Shown piece after piece: positions 55,433 to 64,000 of a stretch of DNA of 64,000 nt (its first letter is position 1; every line of letters begins with the position of its first letter). The stretch is from NCBI GenBank assembly GCA_020912385.1, contig CP087208.1, positions 1,116,001 through 1,180,000 of the forward strand. Reading direction: 5' to 3'. Position numbers and translations under genes: made by a program. The stretch is from Neofusicoccum parvum (lineage: Eukaryota; Ascomycota; Dothideomycetes; Botryosphaeriales; Botryosphaeriaceae). The notes beneath the pieces are model-generated. The model saw only the letters and a list, made by a program, of their open reading frames with translations, had not been told where the DNA came from and made no database searches.

Positions 55433-56173
55433 GTTGGTGAAGGTTGTAGTGGAGTCTCCTTGGGGATGCTCTTGGGTAGATCTGTTGGTTGAGCGGTTGA
55501 CTGAAAACGTGCTGTGAGTCTCAGTGGTTGGTTGACGGACAGATCAAGGTCTGTGAAGGGGTTAGGTATATATGAGGGGCCTCGTTGAGAACAATGCGAT
55601 TGTTGGCCAACTGAGTCGAAGTTGAGACATTGTATAGTGGTGTACTTGGGTCTTGTATTCGTAGGTGTGTTCTTTGTTCATTGCTTGCCTGCTCACTACA
55701 GCCGCTTTACAATAGCCCGAACTGCTATGATGAACTTGAAAGACGAGCGAGGTTGATAATCATCTCGCACAAGGTAGAGTGAGTGATGGTCTAAAGAATG
55801 AACATCAAGATTGATGATCGAAGTATTCTAGGTGGTATTGAACGAAAGTATATTGTTTTCAAGTATTTGGAAGAAACGAAGGTGATTATGTCTTTCCCGA
55901 AGCCCAGCTCCATGAATCTACATGGTCAGCACAGCCGCTCTTGTTTGATTTATTTTTGTTTCACGCCTGTCGCTCGTCTATGCCGCTAAGCAACATGCGC
56001 CGGTCGGGTGCTATTCGTAGATCGTTACATCATACCGCATATCCCAAGAGAGTGATGGTCATTTGACGTGCGCGCGATCCCGATCCAGTCTGGGGGTTCG
56101 TCCGTCGTGGTGTCTTGTCCGGCGAATAGAGTTCTGGCATTACTCGAGTCCTCCCCCTCGTGCAGTCTTGGGT
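55433..56173. other. Intergenic, 0.74 kb
   Basis: Between the two small Cys-rich genes, serving as the promoter of copy 1. AT-leaning. The 63-codon frame at 55798-55989 has no recognisable feature. Confidence 0.45.
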
Positions 56174-56454
56174 TCAGATCTGCGGGCAGGTGCTGCAGAT
56201 TATGTGGCCGCAGTTCATGCACTGGTTCGTGTAGACTCCCTGGTAGTCGGTCCAGCACTTGCAGCAGGTCTATGTCCCGCAGGCAATATCATTAGCATCG
56301 ACGCCCGTCCAACTGGCCGGGTACGGTGGCTTACCCATGAGTCAGGCGGATACCCGTCCACCGGAGCGTTGCCGCTTCCACGGCCGTGGTTGTGGCGATT
56401 GGAGCACGTGGAGCGGTGCTGGGCCTTTTGCGATGCTGGCTCTGTGGAGTCCAT
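56174..56454 (-). CDS. Small Cys-rich, zinc-binding-like protein, copy 2 (with intron)
   Basis: Two exons, 56335-56454 and 56174-56269, separated by a 65-nt intron (GTAAGCC...GGGACATAG), encode 71 residues. Exon 1 gives MDSTEPASQKAQHRSTCSNR and a polar Gly/His/Pro segment ending PPDSW; exon 2 gives TCCKCWTDYQGVYTNQC, then MNCGHIICSTCPQI. The cysteine module matches copy 1 residue for residue (CCKC.TD...NQC.NCGH..C..C), while the N-terminal halves differ. The intron falls exactly between Trp and the module, where copy 1 has IW-LCCKC with no intron. Easily overlooked because neither exon exceeds 40 codons. Function unknown. Confidence 0.65.
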
Positions 56455-57484
56455 GGTTGTGGGTGCGGGTCGGAAGGTCTTGGGCGGCGGCTCCCCGTTT
56501 TATGCAGCTGGCCGGAGGAGCGATGGCAGTGTTGAGAGGCGGCGGTGATGTCTTCCCTGCCTTTTGAGTTCCCCCTCTTAGGCTGTTCGGGCGGGCCGAG
56601 CTAAAACGGAGACGTGTGGGTGCGTGTTTTGCAGGTTGAGTTAAGTTTCGGTGGTTCTGGTCAGGCGTTGCAACGCTCTTTATATGAGACACGTCTTTCA
56701 GAGCGTTGGGGGAAATGGAGCGGCAGAGCTCGTGGGAGGGAGGATCGAGCTGAACGCCTTGGCGCGGCGAGCAGTAATGAGCCTGCCAGCCGTGATTTTG
56801 TATCTCCGGCGTTTCACCACGGGCGTGTTGTTCAATTTCCGCGTGTCCGCGCCATGGCCACGGGAGCGCTGCATCCAGCACGGCGCCTGTCGCAGTCGCA
56901 GTCGCAGCCGCAGCGCCGTGCGTCGGTTTCTCGACGGCTGAGTCAGGGCGGGCAGCGGCTCGGTCGTGTGACTGGCATTACCGGGTTTCGGAAGGCGCGA
57001 GAAGCTCACAGAGTTCTGCACAGATCTCCAGCATCTGGGCTGGCGAGATGATGGGAGTTGGCACTGCCCATCCATGGCGAACATCGGCGAGACGGTTCAT
57101 CTGCGATCTCCGGCGGGGAATTTCAGCCAATGGGGACGCATGGCATACGACACAGGGCGGTTCAAACGGCCAACAGCCGCAAGGCTCCGACTTAGCCTGG
57201 CCAATGGCGGCGATAACCCTGCGGGCGGATGGTGAGACACGCCTGGCCCAATCACGTCCGTGCTCGCCTTAAAACCTGGAATCCTCTTGATGACTGCCCG
57301 CTGGTGCTGGTGTTGGTTGCATGTGCTTTTCTCATTTCCTGAAGCGGCAGCCAGCGTGTGCCTGCTGCTTCTGTGCGACTACGCCCGCCTCCGCCCGACT
57401 CGCCGCCTCGAGCACTCCCAGCCCTTTCCCTCACATCTTCAACGACCACCCAAAGCCCTTCACTTCCTCCCACAGCCCTCCTCC
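56455..57484. other. Intergenic, 1.03 kb
   Basis: No gene supported. Frames on both strands are Arg/Ser-rich and overlap. A CAGTCG-like short repeat (cagtcgcagtcgcagtcgcagccgcag) lies near 56891-56914. Confidence 0.45.
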
Positions 57485-58610
57485 TCACAGCTTCGGCGAG
57501 TACTCAAAGCTCTCCCGCACCAGCTCCTCGCTCAGCGCCCACAGCCGCTCGGCGATCTCCGCGTCGGTCGCATACGACGGCGGCTCGTAATACTGGCAAT
57601 CCGAGAGGAAGCTGCCCGCCGGTTCTGCGCGCCCTGGTCAGCCCGTCCGTTCCGCTGCGCCCGTCGCCATGATCCCGGCCGCTCACCGTTCAACGCCGGG
57701 TCAAACGCCGCCACGACAATCGTCGACGCGCCCTCGTCCGGGCTCTTCCAGTCCGTCGCCGTGCCCTCGATGGCCGCGTAGCCGTCCTTGTTCAGGTCGC
57801 GGCTCAGATTGGTCCAGATGCCTGCATGCGCCTCACCCCGTCAGCAAACCCCTCGCCCCAGAAATCACTGTAGACAACGTAACCGAATAGCCCCGCGAAC
57901 TCACTTCCCGGGTGCAGCCCGTACGCCACCACGCCCTTCGCGCGCAGCCGCGCCGTCAGCCCCACCGCGAATAGCACGTTGGCCGTCTTGCTCTGCCCGT
58001 ACGCCGCGAACCCGCGGTACCCGTCGACGTCGGCCGTGAATGCCGGCGGCAGCGCGTCGTCGGGCGGCCCGCGCTCCTCGGCCGGCACCTCCAGGCCCTC
58101 GAGGTTGTAGTCGTGGAACCGGACCGGCGACAGCCGCAGCCCCATGCTGGACACGTTGACGACGCGCGTGGCGCCCGGCCCGCCGTCGCCGTCCGCCGAC
58201 GCCGCCGCGAGCAGCTTCGGCGCGAGCAGGTTGGTTAGCAGGAACGGGCCTAGGTGGTTGGTGGCGAACTGCGCCTCGACGCCCTCTGGGGAGAGGTGGC
58301 GCGTCTGCGTCACCATGCCGGCGTTGTTGATGAGCACGTCCAGGCGGGGCACGGCGGTGCTGATTTCGGCCGCCGCCCGCCGCACCGAGTCCTGCGAGAG
58401 GAGGTCCAGCAGCACGGTCTTGACGGGCGTGGTGGGCCGGATCGATTGGATCTCGTCGGCGACCTCGTCGACTTTGGACTGCGTGCGCGACGCCAGGATC
58501 AGGAGCGCCGGGTCGTGGGCCGCGATGGCGAGCGCCGACGCTTCGCCCAGGCTGTTGCGGCTGACGCCTGTTATAAGCACTGCGAGTGCGCTGTCAGCCT
58601 TTGAAGTCAT
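57485..58610 (-). CDS. Short-chain dehydrogenase, retinol-dehydrogenase/WW-oxidoreductase-like
   Basis: Three exons (introns 57625-57686 and 57822-57904) encode 326 residues. Marks: cofactor motif LITGVSRNSLGEASALAIAA near residue 12 (variant of TGxxxGxG), ASRTQSK after the second strand, DLLSQDSVRRAA, DVLINNAGMV, the substrate loop GVEAQFATNHLGPFLLTNLL, VVNVSSMG (Ser), and Tyr-x3-Lys in YGQSKTANVLF, then LHPGSIWTNLSRDLNKDGYA. The C-terminal exons restore AIEGTATDWKSPDEGASTIV and FLSDCQYYEP...WALSEELVRE, which match the long-chain 'oxidoreductase' group. If the first intron is not spliced the frame ends early as ...FADGVRRMQASGPI. Substrate unknown. It is transcribed away from the FAD monooxygenase, with an 826-base region between. 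Confidence 0.85.
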
Positions 58611-59436
58611 CTATGTGGGACGTCTGGCTGGCAATTCGGTACCATATCGTCCTTTGATCTCGCTGCTGAAGGCCGTCGCCGCGTCGGTGGCTTTCGTCCG
58701 CACTCCCCAGTCCGGATGAGACGTCATGCTGCCAGTGTGCTGGTGTTCGCGAGTAAGGACGACGTGAGGTTCTGCGGCTGTGTATGTATTGATATGCGCC
58801 CCTATACCTCGCGACCCGCGGCAAGGATCATTGCTTCCGAAAGTTTAAAGCTGCGAACACCTGCCCGACAGGTCGAGGCAACGGGATGACAACCTTCCTG
58901 CCATGCTTTGACCCCGGGGAATGCGATCAATCCCACGGTTTTGGGTTTTGCGCCCCGCTCAACATCTTATCGCATCATCGGCTGTGCTGCTGTCATGTGT
59001 CTTCAGCGGGACTCTCCCACCGCGCCATCCCACACGGAGGAGCGATACCAGAGAGATAATGGCCCGATCCGACCCACGCGCCAGCGTCGGCACCATCAAC
59101 CCGAGGAGACGGTCGGCGGCAAAAGTAGAGGCCTAGCAGACGTTGCGACGCTGGCCCACCTGCGGTGCGGGGTTGGTGGCTGCAGGTGGGGTACCCGGAG
59201 CTGCTGGAGAGCTTACCCCAGATTCTTCTTCATGCCCCCTGCATTGTGTGGCGTCATGCCGGCAAATACAATGCACGAACACAGCCGGAGTTACGAAGCC
59301 GGACCGCGCGTATTCCGGTCGGATTTCTGAGAGCTCTTATGTAGAGCGCCTTCGGATTCGTTGCTGGCGCGTCTGACACGCGTGTTGGCTGGCAACAAAC
59401 TTCGTTGAAAGTTACTCGACCATTTTCCTGATCGCC
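58611..59436. other. Divergent promoter between SDR and FAD monooxygenase
   Basis: 826 bases serving a leftward SDR and a rightward monooxygenase. Contains a CGGACCGCG site at 59300-59308, about 130 bases upstream of the monooxygenase ATG, the same core as the motif in the 36-42 kb cluster; this single occurrence may be chance. No gene. Confidence 0.45.
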
Positions 59437-60867
59437 ATGACGAACTACGCGCACGAGAACCCCCGCCCGAAGACAGGGATCGACGTTCTCATCGTCGGAG
59501 CAGGTCTGCGTCCACACACTTCTCTCGCAGCCTCGCAAACCAAAAATAAACATGAGCTGATGCCCTCCAGGCTTCGGCGGTCTGACCGCCGCCATCGAAT
59601 GCCACCGCCAAGGGCACAACGTCCAGATCTACGAGTCTTTTCCGGAGCTCAAATCCCTCGGTGACATTATCTCGTTCGGGCCCAACGCGGGGCGTATCTT
59701 CTACCGATGGAAGGGTGGCGAGATCGCGGAGCGCATGCGCCCGATTTCCATTGACCTGAGCAACCATGGCTTCAAGATCCACAAGTACACCGGCGAGCAC
59801 ATCATCACCCAGAAAACTCCACCTCGCGTCAAGGAGAGCCCGGTCTTCAACGGCCACCGCGGCGAGCTGCACACCGTCGTGTTTGAGTACGCGCGGGACG
59901 AGCTCGGGATCCCGATCCACCTGGGGCAACGGATCGTGGAGTACTTCGAGGACAAGGACCGGGCGGGGATCGTGCTTGCCGGCGGAGAGAGGGTAACGTT
60001 GGAAGCAAACCGCAGTAACACAGGAGTTGGAAGCGCTGACTCGCAGCGCCACAGGTGACGGCCGACGTCGTGCTCGGCGCCGACGGGGTGCGCTCCAAAG
60101 CCCGCGAGCTCGTCCTCGGCTACGACGACAAGCCCAAGAGCAGCGGCTACGCCGTCTGGCGCGCCTGGTTCGCAAACACGGACATGGTGGCCGACCCGCG
60201 CACCCGCCACTTCTGCGAGCACGGCGACACCTTCAACGGCTGGATCGGGCCAGACGTGCATTTCCTGTTCAGCACCATCAAGGGCGGCCAGGACTGCTGC
60301 TGGGTGCTGACTCACAAGGACGAAGCTGACATCGAGGAGTCCTGGTCGTTTCCGGGGAAGCTGGAGGACGTGTTCAAGGTGCTCGAGGGGTGGGATCCCA
60401 TGTGCAAGGCGATTGTAGAGAAGACGCCGAGCCTGGTGGATTGGAAGCTGGTGTACAGAGACCCCCTGCCGACGTGGACGAGCCCGGGAGGCAGGCTGGC
60501 GCTGTTGGGGGATTCGGCCCATCCGTTCTTGCCGACGAGTGCGCAGGGTGCCACGCAGGCCATGGAGGACGGCGTGACCATCGGCGTTACGCTGCGGAGA
60601 GCGGGCAAGGAGAACGTCCCATTGGGAGTGAGAGCTTACCAGGAGATCAGGTACGACAGGGTTAAGAAGGTGCAGAAGACCGGCGAGACGACGCGAGACA
60701 TGTGGCACAAGACGGATTGGGAAAAGGTGAAGACGGACCCGGAGAGTATTCAACTGCCGCGTGAGGATTGGATCTTTGAGTTTGACGCGGAGAATCATGC
60801 GGAAGAGGTCTTTGACGAGGTGGCGAAGCAACTCGGTGGATCTGGTGAAGCCAGACCCTCGCTTTAG
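59437..60867 (+). CDS. FAD-dependent monooxygenase, salicylate-hydroxylase-like
   Basis: Three exons (introns 59504-59570 and 59993-60054) encode 433 residues. Group-A flavoprotein monooxygenase: GxGxxG in VLIVGAGFGGLTAAIECH (21-26, split by intron 1), ESFPELKSLGDIISFGPNAG, the substrate-side HRGELHTVVF, the DG motif GADGVRSKARELV (171-183), and the GD motif LLGDSAHPFLPTSAQGATQA (315-316). The C-terminus is short and soluble with no membrane anchor, unlike the fused monooxygenase at 27.5 kb. Relatives decarboxylate and hydroxylate salicylate to catechol or hydroxylate other aromatics using NAD(P)H and oxygen in the cytosol. No ring-cleavage dioxygenase is visible nearby. Its divergent partner is an SDR, a common pairing in aromatic or polyketide modification; pathway unknown. 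Confidence 0.85.
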
Positions 60868-61261
60868 TAGAGTAATTGACTTAGAGTCTGCACAGTACCT
60901 ACATTTTAAGTCTTCTGCCACGTTCAGAATCTGTCCATTACTTCTGAGACAGTACAATGGGTGACGTATACATAGTCACTTGTATCCACTACTTCAAGGA
61001 AGTCCTGTTCAGGGCCGATGCATATGTCCTTCTATCCGTTCAGGGGGCCTGGGAGGCGTGGAACCGTGGCATTGGTCAAAGTCTTACGAGAGGTCTAAGA
61101 AATCCTGCGCAGTAGGTGCTCCTTTTACCATTGCAATAGCATTGAGGTGAGCAATCATTCAGAAAACAAACTCGTTTCCATTACTGTTGTAATGTGTTCT
61201 TTGTCCAGTGTTCGATGATGTTTACTCTGGCCATTCACACAAATACCGACACCAGATCTCC
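60868..61261. other. Intergenic, 0.39 kb
   Basis: Convergent 3' flanks of the monooxygenase and the sugar transporter. Nothing recognised. Confidence 0.5.
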
Positions 61262-63193
61262 TTATTTAACGCTGATCGTTGCCTCCGCAGCGGCCTTCTC
61301 ATTGGAGAACACATCCTCGATCTCCTCAACTGTCGATTTACTTCCAGTACGTCCTGCGTGAACCTGGCCAGTGCACACATATTTCCTGAACTTGCGTGCA
61401 GGAAGGCGCATCTCGAACTGTGAATGTCCATCAGCATTGCCATCTTTCATTTGGATGCAGCAAAACTCACCATCTCGTCAATCTCCTCAAGGGTGCGGTT
61501 CTTGACTTCAGGGAGGAAGAAATACACCCAGATGACAGTCAGGAAACAGGAGGGTGCCCAGATGTAGCCGTACTTAGGCCCCCATCCAAGGCTTTCGGGG
61601 TTGATGAAATATGGTGCAGTGAAAGTGGCGAGCCACTTCGAAAGGTCAGTCAGATTTTCGAGCAGACGTCAAGGTGATATTCCACTTACAGCACCGAGGA
61701 ATCCGATAGACGACGCAATCCCGAAGGTGTAGGACCGGAGCCTCTGAGAAGGAATTTCTCCGCCGGAAAGCCAGGCATATGTAGCAACCATGCCCTGCGG
61801 GAGTCAGCAATGGCAGCAAGCAGTGGTGCAGGAAGCATGCTTACGTTATAGCCAACGATATACACGACTGAGAGCCCTACAATTGCCCGCCCTGTCGAGA
61901 GAGTCCCCGGGTTGACGGTGTACACAACGGCCACCAAAAGTTGGGTCAAGCCGCCTGGTTCTTGTGAGTGGCTTTCTTCCTCCGCAGGCTCAGGAGACAA
62001 CACTTACATATGAACATGCCGACCGTGAGGAAAATACGCCTGCGTCCGAAGCGCGAGATGATGAAGGTGTTGATGACAATGGCAGCCACTCCCACGCCGT
62101 TCAGGATGCACGAGTTGCGGAAAGCGTCGCCGATGTGCGCCATCTCGAAGAAGTACGTCCCGTACGCTGCACGACGTCAGCAACCCGCGTCTCTCATCTC
62201 ATGAATAACTTACCGATCATGTACATGGCGCCCGAGGCGGCCTGGGTCGAAATGGCGCACACGGCAATGACGGTCCTGCGGCGATCGACGGGGTTGCGCC
62301 ACAGGTCGCTGATGGCGGTGCCGGTGGCCAGCATCTCCTCGGTGCGGATGGCCTGCTCGATCTCGAGGATCTCGGCGTCGGCGGCGGCGGGGTCGGGCCT
62401 GAGCCAGCGCAGGGCCTTGTGGGCGCCGTCGCGGTCGCCGTGGGCGAGCAGCCAGCGCGGGCTCTCGGGGATGAACAGCATGCCGACGATCATGAGGCAG
62501 GGCAGGATGTAGATCAGGCCGAGCGGGATCATGTACGCCTCGACGCCGGGGATGGGCGCGGTGAAGTTGTCGACGATGGTGCCGACCAGCGACCCGATCG
62601 ACGTCCACCACTGGAACGCCGCCAGCATCACGCCGCGGTACCGCGCTGGCGAGCACTCCTGCAGGTACAGCTGCGCGAACGTCATGAAGACTCCGTTGGC
62701 CAGCCCGAGGATCAGGCGCCCTGCGTAGAGCCCCCCGATGCTGGTCGTCGCCATCATGATCACGTTGGCGCCGATGCAGGTCACGCACGCGATCCAGATG
62801 GCCATCTTGCGGCCCATGATCGTGGCGACGGGGCCTGCGCGTGTCAGTGCTGTGGAGGTGGGCTGGTGGTCAGGGACGCTCACCGGCCGAGGAGGAACTG
62901 ATGAAGGCGCCCAGAGTCATCAGGGAGGAGATCAGCTGCTGGCGGCTGGTGGAGATGTTGTAGCCGATGGGACTGGTGGGGTCCTTGTGCCCGAAGACCT
63001 GGAGAGCATGTCAGACGGTGGGGATCAAGTACTGGGCGGGAGGGCCGCGTACCTCCAGGAAGCCCGGCATGGCCTGCAGGCCGCCGATGAGACCGAAATC
63101 GAGCCCGTACTGGAAGGGACACATGGAGACCAGAGAGCAGGCAAGGAGCATCTTCCAGTGCGAGAAGAACGGCTCCTCTTTGGTTGGCACCAT
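61262..63193 (-). CDS. MFS sugar transporter (alpha-glucoside/maltose-permease-like), eight exons
   Basis: Introns 61418-61470, 61636-61689, 61795-61844, 61955-62007, 62167-62213, 62835-62883 and 62999-63052, all phase-consistent, give 523 residues and about 12 membrane helices. Marks: N-terminal FFSHWKMLLACSLVSMCPFQ and YGLDFGLIGGLQAMPGFLE, the GRK loop TIMGRKMAIW, the central IPESPRWLLAHGDRDGAHKA, INTFIISRFGRRRIFLTVGM, GGEIPSQRLRSYTFGIASS, FFLPEVKNRTLEEIDEMFE and the cytoplasmic tail starting RLPARKFRKYVCTG. The ARKFRKYVC tail and the PEVKNRT in place of PETKGRT recall fungal alpha-glucoside (maltose-type) permeases rather than hexose carriers. Plasma-membrane sugar/H+ symport is inferred. 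It differs clearly in exon layout from the transporter at 3 kb, so the two are not recent duplicates. Confidence 0.87.
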
Positions 63194-64000
63194 CTTGTCC
63201 GATTAATCACCGGCAGAGCAGAGGCAGAGGCGAGATGAACAGTGGCAGAGTGACGATAGAGAGAGGTGAAGTTTTCGCTCCCGCTGCGAGGAATCGACTC
63301 AGGCAAGGCACGGCCCAAAATAAGGATTGAGTTCGGCTGCTGGTCCACGGCGTGTGCGCCCGAACTCTATCTGCGGGGAATCTGGGGTAATGGCATCCGG
63401 CAGGGATACAGTGGGGCGCTATAGCTGCTCTCGCCTCGATAATTGTGTCGCGGCAGGGGATTTGGTCACAGCACGCCCGGGTGACCACGGTGACAGACAT
63501 GGGCATGGCTGGACGTGGTCCACCGCCGGCAGGGGAACGGGGGGAAATCGGCAGTGCTTTGGGGCAAGCGGTTGGCGATCTGTTCCATGTTTTGCCAGGC
63601 GTATGTATCACGTACAGTGTGATAAGCATCCCGAAGCGGGAGGAGATGGCTGGTAACTTGCCTGTTCCGCGCCCGATGACGAGCAATGCTGCGTTATCTG
63701 GCGTCGGCGACGAGGGTGTCCTGCTTCGGCGCCGCCTGCCACGTTTTCCTCGGCACGCAACCGCACAGTGGACGGTGATTACGAAGTGCATGAGCCCACG
63801 CCCGACGCTGGGTGTTTAGTCGGCCTGTTGTTTATCCCTGATACTTTTCGCTTCCAGGGCAAAGGAGTGGCGATCATACGCAGCTGCGAACAGACCCCCT
63901 GCGTTGTTCCCCGCAACCGTTTGCGCAAACAGGGCATGGCGCCCGCCACCCCACACTCTGCCGGCCTGCACGCCAAGGGACACAGAATGCGGAGGAATGG
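63194..64000. other. Upstream of the sugar transporter to the window edge
   Basis: 807 bases with no supported gene. Frames on both strands overlap and lack motifs. Promoter of the leftward transporter; possible 5' flank of a gene outside the window. Confidence 0.45.

Noticed and set aside
59701..60957. 418-codon minus-strand open frame
   Set aside because: Shadow of the FAD monooxygenase exons on the plus strand, same GC3 effect, no domain.

Overview
The window is nuclear DNA of a filamentous ascomycete (Pezizomycotina). Its genes carry many short introns (about 44-103 nt, GT...AG with CTNAC/TTGAC-type branch sites), and the families are typical of that group: Zn2Cys6 regulator, PTH11-like rhodopsin-domain protein, CYP51, GH76 and GH127 enzymes, MBOAT acyltransferase, several P450s and FAD monooxygenases. 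A dispersed 5S rRNA gene fits the same picture. The class is not certain; a Dothideomycete is a reasonable guess. Coordinates of spliced genes come from introns I placed by eye, checking reading phase at each junction.

Layout. 0-5 kb: tail of an acidic (probably regulatory) protein, an intronless nitrilase, a nine-exon sugar transporter. 5-7.2 kb: a small PhiA-like secreted cell-wall protein and an AT-rich stretch with a broken coding relic. 7.2-10.5 kb: a 1,114-residue coiled-coil protein with two heptad-locked tandem repeat blocks. 10.6-19.8 kb: a small unrecognised gene, a PTH11-like membrane protein, two low-complexity proteins and CYP51. 19.8-26.6 kb: a secreted GH127-type glycosidase, a 5S rRNA gene, a glutathione S-transferase between two diverged direct repeats, and an NmrA/isoflavone-reductase-like protein. 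27.5-34 kb: a monooxygenase fused to a multi-pass membrane domain, a P450 and an Ale1-like acyltransferase. The first two each use a GC-AG intron.

36.8-44.7 kb looks like one co-regulated catabolic cluster: Zn2Cys6 factor, short-chain dehydrogenase, aldehyde dehydrogenase, glutamine-synthetase-like ligase and a type-B carboxylesterase. The intergenic regions share a CGGTCCGC / GCGGACCG motif, present six times. The cluster is decaying: the aldehyde dehydrogenase has an in-frame TAG where Gln is expected, and the esterase has lost its C-terminal half. A gamma-glutamyl-amine or related amine/aldehyde pathway is my best inference.

45-63 kb is GC-richer: a small membrane-protein gene broken by a 25-bp tandem duplication, a GPI-anchored GH76 (Dfg5/Dcw1) mannanase, a second, intact aldehyde dehydrogenase with a 21-bp in-frame duplication, a second P450 with a 320-nt intron inside the I-helix codon, two tiny Cys-rich zinc-binding-like paralogues that differ by one intron, an oxidoreductase of the SDR family, a salicylate-hydroxylase-like FAD monooxygenase and a second MFS sugar transporter. 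No polyketide synthase, NRPS or terpene synthase of a known type is visible.
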